DNA from: Nemopilema nomurai
Lineage: Eukaryota > Cnidaria > Scyphozoa > Rhizostomeae > Rhizostomatidae
NCBI GenBank assembly: GCA_003864495.1
Contig: PEDN01001358.1
Coordinates: 124,001-188,000, forward strand
Direction of reading: 5' to 3'
Length of the DNA stretch: 64,000 bases
In this document: positions 63,839 to 64,000 of the stretch, in pieces
How positions within the stretch are numbered: the first letter of the stretch is position 1
Layout: every line of letters begins with the position of its first letter
The notes under the pieces: generated by a model
The model's database searches: none
Seen by the model: only the letters and a program-made list of their open reading frames with translations
Told to the model about the DNA's origin: nothing
Position numbers and translations under genes: made by a program

Positions 63839-64000
63839 TAAATATGGAAATAAATAGTTAATTGTGAATAGAGAAGTGAGTCAGGGGTAGCGAAAAGGGA
63901 AAGACCCCGGGAAGTTGGGAAGGAGTCAGCGAAATGGAGAGGCAGAGAAGTGAAAATGCACCAATTTGGGTACTTTTTCTTTGATGCTTGGCTAACGTCA

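Noticed and set aside
1..64000. CRISPR array, operon or prophage-type system
   Set aside because: The interspaced repeats seen are contiguous minisatellites without unique spacers, and the genes are spliced. The window is eukaryotic.

Overview
The window is 64 kb of AT-rich eukaryotic genomic DNA. It has spliced genes with long introns, GT-AG junctions, minisatellites, a tRNA-derived SINE, and remnants of DNA transposons and a LINE. No bacterial or viral gene organisation is visible. The protein families, the intron sizes and the abundance of short 'AATAAGCCCCC' terminal-inverted-repeat elements fit an invertebrate metazoan. A cnidarian (anthozoan) is my guess, but nothing in the window settles it.

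The right-hand 40 kb (24,336 to past 63,357, + strand) holds the one gene I recognise with confidence: a Musashi-family RNA-binding protein with two RRMs. I could assemble 13 coding exons whose phases all join cleanly: a short acidic N-terminus, RRM1 over exons 2-4, a short linker in exon 5, RRM2 over exons 6-8, the Musashi-type 'AQPKEVM' segment in exon 9, and a low-complexity Ser/Pro/Asn/Tyr tail in exons 10-12. The assembled main form is 372 residues and ends in exon 13. The same exon 13 is open in a second frame, reached either by skipping exon 12 or by using an upstream donor inside exon 12. The window therefore appears to hold a splice switch at the protein's C-terminus, and the gene probably continues beyond the right edge.

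The left 24 kb is sparse. Three exon-like blocks (1431-1564, 2323-2405, 4874-4933, + strand) may belong to an unidentified gene. A striking 26 x 3 = 78 bp higher-order minisatellite lies at 2681-3745. The rest is mostly intergenic DNA with two SINE copies, two GC-rich terminal-inverted-repeat elements, a hAT transposase C-terminal fragment, a possible small gene behind two CRE palindromes, and a possible antisense membrane-protein exon near 17.6 kb.

The large Musashi introns carry further material: a LINE reverse-transcriptase tail, an antisense exon-like block at 44,730-44,936, a 126-bp-period tandem duplication, short minisatellites, and two TIR elements of about 0.4 kb.
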